From: Hysterangium stoloniferum | Lineage: Eukaryota > Basidiomycota > Agaricomycetes > Hysterangiales > Hysterangiaceae | Direction: 5' to 3' | Length of the DNA: 64,000 nt | Assembly (NCBI GenBank): GCA_015178975.1 | Contig: WHVD01000004.1 | Location: forward strand, 1-64,000 | Part shown: one piece after another, positions 45,873 through 56,553 of the stretch | How positions within the stretch are numbered: position 1 is the first letter of the stretch | How the letters are laid out: each line of letters begins with the position of its first letter | Notes under the pieces: generated by a model | What the model saw: the letters and a program-made list of their open reading frames with translations, nothing else | Databases searched by the model: none | Told to the model about the DNA's origin: nothing | Translations under genes and position numbers: made by a program

Positions 45873-46496
45873 ATGCTATTCGTGTTGAAAATGTCACTGG
45901 ATTTGAACAGTGCATTCGACACCTGGATTTGGGCCATATCAACTTGCGTGTTTTGGGGTTTGATGCATTTTGGGGAGGTCACAGTTTCATCCAGGTCACA
46001 TTTTGACACCAGGAAACATTTGAAGTGGAAAGATGCCTTAATTAGCCAAGACAATGATGGCAAGAGGTATGCACGTTTGGACTTACCTTCTGCCAAAACT
46101 ACCAAAGCAGGTGAATCTCAAGCTGTTTACCTGACTCAGCAACAAGGAGTCTGCCCTATAGAAGCATTGATCAATCTATTGAAGGTCATCCCAGCCAGAC
46201 CTGAAGACCCACTGTTTTGCTGGCGAGACAAGAAGGGTGAAATAAGACCGATGGTCAAGAAAGTGGCCCTTTAACAAATAAACCTCATTCTTAAAGTGTG
46301 GGGATGGGGAACAGCCTTCGGACATTCATTTCATATCAGTGGCGCATCATTCTTTTTAGCTCAAGGAGTTGATCCTGAAATTGTGAGGTTAGCAGGCAGA
46401 TGGAAGTCACTCGCCTATGAAGCATATATCAGGGCCTTTGAACAAATAGCGTCAAGGCATTTGGAGAACCTTGCGACTAGGATTGTAACTGCCTAG
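45873..46496 (+). pseudogene. Tyrosine recombinase of an Ngaro/DIRS-type retrotransposon
   Basis: Two in-line frames (45873-46274 and 46296-46496) separated by a TAA at 46272-46274 give the C-terminal recombinase of a YR retrotransposon. FWGLMHFGEVTV corresponds to box I, where the usual arginine (FWG..RLGELTV pattern) is His. GHSFHISGASFFLAQGVDPE corresponds to the box II H-x-x-R, where Arg is again His. VRLAGRWKS and EAYIRAF follow and contain the likely nucleophile tyrosine. This enzyme family integrates circular cDNA without an integrase. The loss of both arginines and the stop make it inactive. Confidence 0.82.
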
Positions 46497-46551
46497 GGTT
46501 GGGTAGGCGGCATAGTCTCACCACGTTTAGTAGGCAGTTGTTGTTGTGGGT

Positions 46552-47056
46552 GAGCGGCGAGTCTTCCCACGCATACGCGGAGAGCTAAAGCTCCCCTACC
46601 CAACCATACGGCTCTCTCCTCTTAGCACGACACATAGATGAAGCTGGATAGTATCAAGTGCCACACAATCCCTGCGTGCTGGGAGTAGTTCAGCACCCAA
46701 CATCCAGCCAAGCGTATGAAGGAGTTGCACGCCTTTTGTTTTTACTATGACATCTCTGTCAGTACAGTATCTGAGAAAATCGCGTTCATTCACACTTTAT
46801 TTCCTTAATTATTTATGTTTTAATTCACCCACCCACCCTTCCCTTGGGTCAAAAACTTGGACACTATTAAATTTAATTGATTTAGTATATGTTAGATGAC
46901 TAGTCTAAATACTAAATGAGAATGAGAGTTGTACTGCGAGAGAGGACCCGCCCTCCCGAGCAGCGAGTCTTCCCACGCATACACAGAGAGCTAAAGCTCC
47001 CCCCCTACCCAGCCAAACAGCTTTCTCCTCTTAGCACGACACATAGACAAAGCTGG
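46552..47056 (+). repeat. Split direct repeats B1-A2-B2 of the Ngaro element
   Basis: B1 (46552-46647) and B2 (46958-47056) are direct repeats with the shared core GAGTCTTCCCACGCATAC and CTCTTAGCACGACACATAGA. Between them lies A2 (46648-46957), beginning ATAGTATCAAGTGCCACAC. A2 matches A1 at 56363-56540 at the start of the other Ngaro piece. The arrangement A1 - genes - B1 A2 B2 is the diagnostic terminal structure of Ngaro/PAT-like elements. Confidence 0.8.
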
Positions 47057-47877
47057 AGAGGGAAGACATCTTTGAGCAGAAAACTAATCAGGAATTGTGT
47101 CACTTTCACATATCTGTTAGTTTAGATGAGTATACAATTGGGGGTTGATAGAATTTCAACGACACTAAGCACCCTGGTTGTTGTATATCACAAACTTCCG
47201 AAATGGGACACATCCAATAGAATATTAAGCTTGCTGTCAAAGTAGTCACAGCTTCTAGTACAGAGAGCATTGCCGAGAGTACGAAAGTTTCCCACTTAGA
47301 GTCTGGTATCAGTATAATAAACATCTGCTTGAACAACCTTCCATACCCACACCCCAACACACCTACTGATGCCTCCAAGTGGAGGTCAAAGTCCAATCCC
47401 TCATCATTGCTCACACCAGCAGTAAAATTGGGGGTGGGGAGATGGAAGGCACTGCTGGTGCTGGGGATGCTGTGGTGAAACCCACTCCGAAGGTGTTCCC
47501 CATTTATATGATTTATTCAACGCCGTCACAGCCAATCCATTGTATTGAATATATCAATTTCATGGGGTGGGTGTCACGAAAGAGGTAACGTCGAAGCTGA
47601 CAATTGTCACCTCAGGAACTTGATCAGAACGTAAGACTATTACCACCCCAACTGGCCAGTGTTCTTCTCTTGAGGCGTGGGTTTAATTCCTGCATGAGGC
47701 CTTTATTTGTTGGCCCTTCTGCACATGACTGTACTGTAACATGTTGCCTACGTGAGGTACCAGCGATGGAATTCATTGTGTTGTTCATGATTTTAGACTT
47801 GTTTTCTGATTGTATGCATCACTTGATTCCAGGGTTCTGTTCCTCGAGATAGATGTAATACTGATATACTGGGTTTG

Positions 47878-48178
47878 TGTTAGAATATGAGTATATACAA
47901 TTAGCTATGACCTCATATCTCGTCTTGCAACTGTATAGATTCAACTGGTTAACATCATGTGATAGTTATTATTAGAGAGTTCCTGAGCAGATAGTCTTAC
48001 AGATCAGTGCACAGACCATCTAGTACAGTATATAGTTAGTCCAGTTGAGGGGTAGAAACCTCAACTGGAAGCCCAGCTATATCACCGGTTTATATTCTAC
48101 ACCGCTCTATCTAAGTTACTTAGTACCTAGATAGAGAGTCTCAAACTGTGATTTCCCGGCTTGCAGTTTATTCTAATA
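47878..48178. repeat. Solo LTR, Ty1/copia-like ends, with 5-bp target duplication
   Basis: It starts TGTTAGAATA and ends TATTCTAATA, nearly exact inverted ends of the type seen in copia LTRs, 301 bp. GTTTG flanks it on both sides (47873-47877 and 48179-48183). The other arm of the inverted duplication (near 53905-53920) shows the empty site. A perfect 10-bp stem, CCAGTTGAGG and its complement around an 8-nt loop, lies at 48041-48068. Confidence 0.85.
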
Positions 48179-49985
48179 GTTTGTTCCAAATAATTATTTC
48201 TTCGACTAGTTGTTATTTATCATTATTGCTGCAAGTGCTCATCCGGTTTGATCAATAACACACGAGGCTTTCTTCCTGCTACTGATCTGAAATAAATGGA
48301 GTGGCAGACTTAGTGCATGTGCAGCATTGATATTCGGATTCTCCTTATCTATAAAATTAAGCTGGTAAAGTATATATTTGCCTGAGCAAGGGAGAGCGGA
48401 TTATGGGTTGTGACTACATTTAGAAAGACAGTGTGGACAATTTTGTCTGGTCCTAGCACTGTGAAATATATTTAGGAACTTCTAATCACGGTGATGCCAC
48501 CCGTGATCGATGAAGGGTGTCTGAGAGTGTGGGATAGGACTTTCAGGAAAACGGCATTGTGGGAACACGAGACTAGTGGTCTGTGGGAGGACTCTCCCCA
48601 TCGCGCGCTGAGGCTGGGAGCTTCAAGTTGGCTAAGATGGCTCGCTCACCCATCGTCCTAAGAGTGGACTGCGCACGATTAGAGCATGGGTTGTGGATGA
48701 CGCTACCTGAAAAGTGCATACCTATATACCAGTTGTACGAATACCCTTCAACTGTAGGCATGGCGTTGTGACTGCTCAGCAGTGTAGAGGGTCACTAATA
48801 AAGGACCATTTCCACTTGTTTGACTATGCGCGAAGAACCCCCCCCCCCATTGCTCCTCGTAGACAGCAGCACGAGTAAACATTGTGCGAATACTTGATTA
48901 TTCTGTGCATGTGGGAAATCTGCAGCGGCATCGCAAGGTTGTTACGATGGACAGAGACGAGCATGAATAAAACTCTTCCTTGCCGGGGGTGTCAAGGGGT
49001 TTCATTGTCATTGAGAAATTGTGCGATCGATTGAGCTTCATGAGCGTCGCTGTGTTGGCGACCACACACAGACAAACAGCTGACATCAAGTGTAAGTGTT
49101 GATAAAATCGGCAACATAGGAACATGAAGAAACGGGTGGCGAACACTCACGGGGCAATTTAAAGGTTTCTTTGTGGCCAGGGATGGATGAATCTTTGGTT
49201 CTTTGGCTATATGGGATAACTAGCTCCACGCGGTTCGGATGAAGATAATGTTCAGACGGTTTTCTCCCAAGCCATGCTGTGCTGAGATGCTGGATGATGT
49301 ATATATAGGACACCCTTTAGTACGAAAACTTGGAAACGAAGAGAAAATTGGCCCAGTCTCGTTTGTCACTGTTAGCAGAGCACACGTAAACGTCGGAATG
49401 TGGGGTTAATTTGTGGCCAGATGTATGGATCTGACGAAGGGAATCGTCATGAATTGCACTAGTGCAAGGACATGATAAATTAAAATCTTTCCTAGCTGGG
49501 CGAATTTCTTGACAAATTTTGCGATCGATCGAAATATGTTATGACAAACATCCACCATCATGGTTCAAGTTAGCAACTGTTATTAATTGAGTGAAGGTAA
49601 CCAAACAAGGGATCAGAGAAGGGAAGTCATGATGAAATCAAGGTTTGCGCCCTCGTCGCAAGGGTGATGATTCTTGAATATCCGAGTGGTCAGCACAACG
49701 AGATGTTTTCAACCAGTGATTGAAATAGCAAGCAAATGTATATTTACACAGGAAATCTACATTTTATGGAGAATAAAATGGAAACTTTAGTTGAACAAAG
49801 TGAGCGGAGAGTCCTTTCTGCAAAACGGTCAACATCTAGAATGCATGATATGGAGACTCGATCTCACCTACTCTCCCGCTTCATGAATAATCATCCTGCC
49901 TGTAAGCCTGGCCACCTTACCACATATGCCACCACTCCCTTTGTTCGACTACTCAAGCATTCCTTGTGCCACCACTCAATTAACC

Positions 49986-50057
49986 TTGACCATTGTTCTC
50001 CCATTGACCATTGTTCTCCCATTGACCATTGTTCTCCCATTGACCATTGTTCTCCTT
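49986..50057. repeat. Four tandem copies of an 18-bp unit
   Basis: The unit is TTGACCATTGTTCTCCCA. The first three copies are identical and the fourth differs at its last bases. In one frame it would encode a repeated DHCSPI hexapeptide, but the surrounding frame (49736-50221) has no other sign of being a gene. Confidence 0.9.
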
Positions 50058-51384
50058 TTCCTGCCACATCTTCCTTGTCTTCAGATACCTTTTGTTACCA
50101 CAATCTTATTGTTCCAAGCAGATATATAAGTATACATTCCAGTGATAAGAGGGAATCTTTTCGACCATACAATCCTTTCCCACCCTTCCCTAGGGAGCCT
50201 CACGTTCATCTTGTATCATAATGCTACTAAAATAAAGAAAACTTAGTCCTGTCCGTGTTGACCGAGTGAGGCTGATAACGACAGCCTTTCAATGTACTAT
50301 AGTACGCAGCCTCAATATCATCCCCCTGCTCGCTTCTCTTCTTCCACATTGTGACATAATGCACAGCTCGAGCAATCACTACTCCATCAGTTACCTGCCT
50401 AAGTGTTTAGATTTGACCTCATGTTCCTTCCTTTGCGTGGTCGCCACACCTTCCACTCATGCAGTGGCACTCGACGCTGGGCCAGTGAATCAACCCTTGT
50501 TTTCCAGTGTTGTTAGCCTTGACAATGTTGAACAACAGCGATACGACTCACAATAGCTTTCCATAGTCAGCGATAAAAGTTAAAAATTAGAATATGTGCT
50601 ATTTGTACTTACCTTGAAGATGTGCCCCAGTTGGTACTTTACATATAATATTGAAAACATTGTTTCGTCAAGCATCGAGTTGCACTGACGGTCTCTCGTA
50701 ATTATATCGTAAATATTGTATAATAGATATATTCTTTTTTACATTTCGGCCCAGGCGTGACGAAGTGTGGGAAAATGATACCTAATCAGGAACAGGCGCG
50801 GGGTATCCCGGGGGGAGCTGAGCGCCTGGAGTATCCTGAGAGAGGCGTGAACACGGAGGCAAAAAATTGGCTTAAAATTGGCGAACTAAGTCCATGTATC
50901 TCGAGGAACAGAACCCTGGAATCAAAATGATGCATACATCAGAAAACAAGTCTAAAATCATGAACAACACAATAAATTCCGTCGCTGGTACCTCACGTAG
51001 GCAGCACGTTACGGTACAGTCATGTGCAGAAGGGCCAACAAATAAAGGCCTCATGCAGGAATTAACCCACGCCTCAAGAGAAGAAACACTGGCTAGTTGG
51101 GGGGTAATAGTCTTACATTCCAATTAAGTTCCTGAGGCGACAATTGTCGGCTTAGACGTTACCTCTTTCGCGACGCCCAACCCACGAAATTGATATATGT
51201 GATACAATGGATCGGCTGTGACGGCGTTGAGTAAATCTTACAAACGGGGAACGCCTTCGGAGCGGGTTTCGGGAGCCAGTCGACTGATTATGTGTGGTCC
51301 TGTGTTGTAAACATATATCATATACACATGAGAAGTAACAACAAAAAAAACGATGATTAGAACGGAACAACAGACACAAGCTCC

Positions 51385-51410
51385 GGTTCCTGATATGAAT
51401 ATCAGGAACC
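51385..51410. repeat. Perfect 12-bp palindrome with 2-nt spacer
   Basis: GGTTCCTGATAT, GA, ATATCAGGAACC. It lies in the part of the duplication centre that has no counterpart in the arms. It could be a hairpin or a dimer-binding site; nothing nearby indicates which. Confidence 0.85.
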
Positions 51411-51616
51411 AATTCAGTTTTCTAATACTTCATTAGTTGCAAATACTCTCTCGTATATAATTGGGGATTGATAGAATTTTAATGACGCTAAGCACCCTGG
51501 TTGTTGTATATAACAACCTTCCGAAATGACACATCCAATAGAATATTAAGTTTGCTGTCAAAGTAGTCGCAGCTTCTAGTACAGAGAGCATTGCCGAGAG
51601 TACGAAAGTTTCCCGC

Positions 51617-52183
51617 TTGGAGTCTGGTATCAGTATAATAAACATCTGCTTGCGTACCCAAACACCAACACACCTACTGATGCCTCCAAGCAGGACGTCA
51701 AAATCCAAGCCCTCATCGCTCCCATCTCTTTCTCGGTGTGGGCAAAACCCGTCTCGGCCGCCATCGACATTGCCCACTCCAATGCCTGGGCTTGCCATCG
51801 CCGCCGCTGGTCCCACCACGGCATCCCCAGTGCCAGCACCGCCTTCCGTCTCCCCACTCCCAATTGTACTGCCCCCCCCGTCCTCAATAGTCATCCCACC
51901 TCCCCTCACTTCCCACACCGCCGTCTCCGCCCCTACTCCCGAGGGTTACACCTGGCCCTTGTTCACCCATCACCCCCTCCACGTGCGACAACATCTCAAA
52001 TTGCCCCCCATCCGCAGCCACACCCCACGACACCCCACATTGCCGAGCATCCAGACTCTCTTCCCTGAGATGAATTTTGGAGCGCCAATGGGGACTGTTC
52101 AACCACAGTCCCAAAACAGAAATCATTTACATCCCACCATAGGCTTTGCCAATACAAATGTATGGCAGGATGACTATTCATGA
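51617..52183 (+). CDS. Proline- and serine-rich open frame, possible gene fragment
   Basis: 188 codons with an unusually high Pro/Ser/Thr/His content and a short segment near the end, LPSIQTLFPEMNFGAPMG, that looks like ordinary protein sequence. It spans part of the duplicated block at its start. No domain recognised, and the opposite strand also has a long frame (51433-51918). It could be the tail of a captured host gene or chance GC-rich sequence. Confidence 0.2.
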   Translation: MESGISIINICLRTQTPTHLLMPPSRTSKSKPSSLPSLSRCGQNPSRPPSTLPTPMPGLAIAAAGPTTASPVPAPPSVSPLPIVLPPPSSIVIPPPLTSHTAVSAPTPEGYTWPLFTHHPLHVRQHLKLPPIRSHTPRHPTLPSIQTLFPEMNFGAPMGTVQPQSQNRNHLHPTIGFANTNVWQDDYS

Positions 52184-54305
52184 AGCGGGAGAGTAGGTGA
52201 GATGGAGTCCTCCATATCATGCATTCTCGATGTTGACCATTTTGCAGAAAGGACTCTCCGTTCGCTTTGTTCAACTAAAGTTTCCATTTTATTCTCCATA
52301 AAATGTAGATTTCCTGTGTAAATATACATTTGCTTGCTATTTCAATCACTGGTTAAAAACATCTCGTTGTGCTGACCACTCGGATATTCAAGAATCATCA
52401 CCCTTGCGACGAGGGCGCAAACCTTGATTTCATCGTGACTTCACTTCTCTGATCCCTTGTTTGGTTACCTTCACTCAAATAATAACAGTTGGTAACTTGA
52501 ACCTTGATGGTGGATGTTTGTCATGACATATTTCAATCGATCGCAAAATTTGTCAAGAAATTCGCCCAGCTAGGAAAGATTTTAATTTATCATGTCCTTG
52601 CACTAGTGCAATTCATGACGATTCCCTTCGTCAGATCCATACATCTGGCCACAAATTAACCCCGCATTCCGACGTTTGCGTGTGCTTTGGTAACAGCGAC
52701 AAACGAGACTGGGCCAATTTTCTCTTCCTTTCCAAGTTTTCGTACTAAAGGGTGTCCTATATATACATCATCCAGCATCTCAGCACAGCATGGCTTGGGA
52801 GAAAACCGTCCGAACATTATCTTCATCCGAACCGCGTGGAGCTAGTTATCCCATATAGCCAAAGAACCAAAGATTCATCCATCCCTGGCCACAAAGAAAC
52901 CTTTAAATTGCCCCGTGAGTGTTCGCCACCTGTTTCCTCATGTTCCTATGTTGCCGATTTTATCAATACTTACACTTGATGTCAGCTGTTTGTGTGTGTG
53001 TGGTAGCCAACACAGCGATGCTCATGAAGCTCAATCGATCGCACAATTTCTCAACGACAATGAAACCCCTTGACACCCCCGGCAAGGAAGAGTTTTATTC
53101 ATGCGTCTCTGTCCATCGTAACAACCTTGCGATGCCGCTGTAGATTTCCCACATGCACAGAATAATCAGCCACATCTGTGTATATCACAGTCAATAATCA
53201 AGTATTCCCACAATGTTTACTCGTGCTTCTGTCTACGCCGAGGAATGGGGGGGCCGTTCGTCGCGCATAGTCAAACGAGTGGAAGTGGTCCTTTGTGAGT
53301 GTCCCTCTGCACCGCTGCGCAGTCATGAAGCCATGCCTGCAGTCGACGTAGATTCGTACAACTGGTATATAGGTACGCACTTTTCTGCAGGTAGCGTCAT
53401 TTACAACCCATGTTCTAATCGTGCGCAGTCCACTCTTAGGAACGATGGGTGAGCGAGCCATCTTAATCAACTTGAAGCTCCCAGCCTCAGCGCGCAACGG
53501 GAAGAGTCCTCCCATAGACTCCTAGTCTCGTGTTCCCACAACGCCGTTTCCTCCCTGAAAGTCCTGTCCGAGAGTGTGGATCACGGGTGACATCGCCGTG
53601 ATTAGAAGTTCCCAAATATATTTCAAAGTGCTAGGACCAGGAAAAATTGCCTACACTGTCTTTCTAAATGTAGTGACGACCCATAATCCGCTCTCCCTTG
53701 CTCAGGCAAATGTATACTTTACCGGCTTAATTTTATAGATGAGGAGAATCCGAATATCAATGCTGCACACGAACTAAGTCTGCCCCTCCGTTTTGTCTTA
53801 TATCAGTAGCAGGAAGAAAGCCTCGTTTGTTATTGATCAAACCATCCGGACGAGCACTTGCAGCAAGAATGATAAATACCAACCAGTAGAAGAAATGACT
53901 ATTTGGAACAAACCCAGTCTATCAGTATTACATGTATCTCGAGGAACAGAACCCTGGAATCAGAATGATGCATACAATCAGAAACCAAGTCTAAGATCGT
54001 GAACAACACAATGAATTCCGTCGCTGGTAACCTTCGTAGGGAAAATGACATCCATGCACAGAAGGGCCAAAGCCTCGTGCAGGAATTGACCCACGGCAAA
54101 CGACCAGTACTAGTTATGCGCGACATTACACTATATTTCATACGGTAATCGAACCCCCTGGTGGTCTACAGTACGTGCGATGAAGCGTACATGATACCCG
54201 CCCAAACCCATAAAACAGAATAATTAACATAAGATCATACTCCTAGACATGAATACTTCACTTCTACACAACGCATAATAATCCCTCCTGCGTCTTGCCT
54301 GGTGT

Positions 54306-55960
54306 TTAATCATCTATAACGATAACGTCGTCCACGTCATCTTCTATAATAACCACGCCATCCACCTCTTTATACCCCTTTGACGGGCTCGACATGGGCA
54401 CCGCCTGAGCATCGGTCCGCGGTCGTTTAGCCCGATCACGATCATGATCGCCGCTTTCTGCAGGTCGCTTCGAGCCAATCGTAGGAGTAGACGGCCTCGC
54501 GGCCGCTTTTCCTTCTGTCTTCGTCCTCCGCTGTGCACGTCGTACAGGCTCGATGAGGAGCACGGCCGGTCCGTCGGCAGGATGATCATCTCTGAAGAAC
54601 CAAAACGAAAAACGTCAATTAGGGAGAATGCCAACAAGACCATAGAAAACTGCGAAGAACAAAGGAACAAGGAACAAGGAACAAAAGAAAAAAACCAAGA
54701 GAAGAGATACGCACGGTAGCAGTCCCACCGCAACAGCAAGAGTCCCCCACCCACCATCACCACCATCACCCCCGCCCTCTCCCTCTCCCTCCTCATCCAC
54801 AATCGTAATAAACTTGCCCCGGCCACACCCCAAATCCTCCAACGTCCTTCCCCAATTATCATCAAAATCTGGATCCGCCAGAATCCGCTTATCCTCATAC
54901 ACGCTAACCTCGGCATCAGGCGGCTCGTATCGCCCCCCAAATCCATCTTCATCCTCTTCTACCTCCACATTCTCATCATGATCACGCTCAATACCCCGCT
55001 TTAACGCAAGATTGACTACCTCCGCCAACGTCGTCCGCCCCGGATCACAGCGCACATCAAGGTACGTATCACGACACACACCACAAGTGCGGTTGGGCGG
55101 CTCAGGGCGGGTAGGCTGGAGTGGGACGGCGGGCTTGTGTTGGAGGTGGATGGTGCGGAGGGAGGGGTTGGGTGATTTCGATGTCGATGTCGTGGTTGGC
55201 GCTGTGGCTGACGGTGCGGATGCAGATAATGTCGATGTCGATGTAGAGGGTTGATGGGCCCGCAGGAGGTGTAACGCCTGCAACACTATAAGCCCCGCGA
55301 TGATGGCATTGGTAGTAGCGATAGCAGGGATGATGTTTCCAGCCATTTCTGCCATATTGAACACAAATAAGAGCCATGAACGGTCAATGATCAACATCCG
55401 CCGGAAAGAAAGATCACCATATCAGAAAACGAAACACACCTTTAACCTCCCACCTCGTCTTCCCCCCAATACCATAAACAATACTCCTCAAATTCGCTGC
55501 AGCACATACAAAGTCCAGCGTGTCGTCGTCGTCTTTATCAAATGAGATCATCTCTTCTCCGCCTTCCTCTTTTGGACGGGATAAGCGTGACGAGAGGCGG
55601 TTTGTGCTGTAGACCGAAGAGAAGCATAAGCATATGCGCGCAACACCGGTGCCAACAACAACAACAATAAAACTAAAAGAAAGAGAAAGGGTAGAATGCG
55701 CATACAAACCTCGAAACAAACATCTCCACAGTCTCCCTCAACGTCAACGACTTCTGGTCCTTAAGTCCCATCGACGTCCGCGTGGCATGTCCGTTGGCAT
55801 TCGCACCCACGTTCCCGTTCACATTGCTGTCAGCATTGGCAGGGACGTTCCCATCACCCGGGATCACAGAATCCCCGTTCGGCACCGCCATAATGCTCTC
55901 AAACTCCAGCGGCACGGGCGCCGCGCGGGATTTCCACATATCAGTCATGGACAGCAGATT
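54306..55960 (-). pseudogene. UBA2: UBA2 (SUMO-activating enzyme subunit 2), C-terminal half only
   Basis: With AOS1, UBA2 activates SUMO and passes it to Ubc9. Exons on the minus strand: 55710-55960, 55440-55606, 54715-55348 and 54306-54591. The first begins NLLSMTDMWKSR, normally near the middle of the protein. Then come DFVCAAANLRS and NIIPAIATTNAIIAGLIVLQA (adenylation-domain end), the zinc-ligand pair CGVCRDTYLDVRCDP, a ubiquitin-fold region, a nuclear signal with KRPAES and RAKRPRT, and a C-terminal VVIIEDD..VIVIDD resembling SUMO-interacting motifs. Everything N-terminal, including the ATP-binding and catalytic cysteine region, is missing: upstream of 55960 the sequence is repetitive and then Ngaro. 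I found no N-terminal half anywhere in the window. Splice sites are intact, so loss looks recent, or the missing half lies beyond the inserted elements. Confidence 0.88.
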
Positions 55961-56120
55961 GTAACAAATAGACTCAGTCGACACGAGGAGGTGATTCGAC
56001 TATATTGGTTACCTGTAACAAATAGACTGCGATACATTTTAGTAAGCTAACGGAAAACTGAAGATGTAAAAGTAGGGATGTACCTCAGTCGACACGAGGA
56101 GGTGATTCAACTGAGGTATA
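55960..56120. repeat. Short repeats at the UBA2 breakpoint
   Basis: TGTAACAAATAGACT occurs at about 55961 and again at about 56012. CTCAGTCGACACGAGGAGG followed by TGATTC occurs at about 55974 and again at about 56087, the second copy flanked by an 8-bp inverted ACCTCAGT/ACTGAGGT pair. They lie exactly where UBA2 homology ends. Confidence 0.75.
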
Positions 56121-56362
56121 GGACTGTGATTATGGTATCTAAATATGATTTCACCTGACGTTCTAGTGGAACGAACTTTTATTTGTTTTATGGTACGATG
56201 TGGTTTGGTGTGGCCATTTAAGCTTTGACATTGACTTATCTCAAGATATGGTCATCTAAGCTTGACGTAGGCTTGGTGCGCGAGAGCCTATTTCAACACA
56301 GATTTTTGACGTCTTGCATAAATACCTGGTAACGCGCAGGAACGTAGCGCATAGGATAAGGA
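56121..56362. other. Unassigned sequence between the breakpoint repeats and the Ngaro start
   Basis: No frame or repeat recognised. It includes TTGACTTATCTCAAG-type unique sequence and a short segment before 56363 resembling nothing else in the window. Confidence 0.35.
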
Positions 56363-56553
56363 ATAGTATCAAGTGCCACACGATCCCTGCGTGCCGGGAG
56401 TAGTTCGGCACTCAACGTCCAGCCGAGCGTATGAAGGAGTCGCATGCCTTTTGTTTTTACTACAACATCTCTGTCAGTACAGTATCTGAGAAAATCACAT
56501 TCATTCACACTTTATTTCCTTAATTCTTTCTGTTTTAATTCATTTTCTGCTAG

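Larger units (their letters stand above)
47057..54130. repeat. Mosaic inverted duplication
   Basis: The left arm (about 47690-49900) and right arm (52165 to about 54100) are inverted copies of each other; sequence such as AAACCGTCTGAACATTATCT pairs with its complement near 52802. The 2.3-kb centre holds a further inverted copy of 47484-47853 (at 50885-51275) and a direct copy of 47125-47418 (at 51450-51720). A 64-bp piece at 47418-47482 is the complement of 51806-51870. The arms differ by scattered substitutions and by a solo LTR in the left arm only. No transposase frame or terminal repeat is recognised. Confidence 0.75.

Noticed and set aside
49086-49313. 75-codon frame present identically in both arms of the inverted duplication as a conserved gene
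   Set aside because: Its first codon is GTG and its N-terminus is the translated TATA box. The conservation reflects recent duplication of DNA, not selection on protein.
49986-50057. 18-bp tandem repeats as a CRISPR array
   Set aside because: Units are directly adjacent without spacers, and the genome is eukaryotic.
51433-51918. 161-codon minus-strand frame as a membrane protein
   Set aside because: The hydrophobic stretch lies in a duplicated non-coding block, and another long frame overlaps on the opposite strand.
52900-53143. CVVA-like tetrapeptide suggesting a lipid-modified pheromone precursor
   Set aside because: CVVA is not at the C-terminus; the frame continues for about 50 residues, and the precursor layout is absent.
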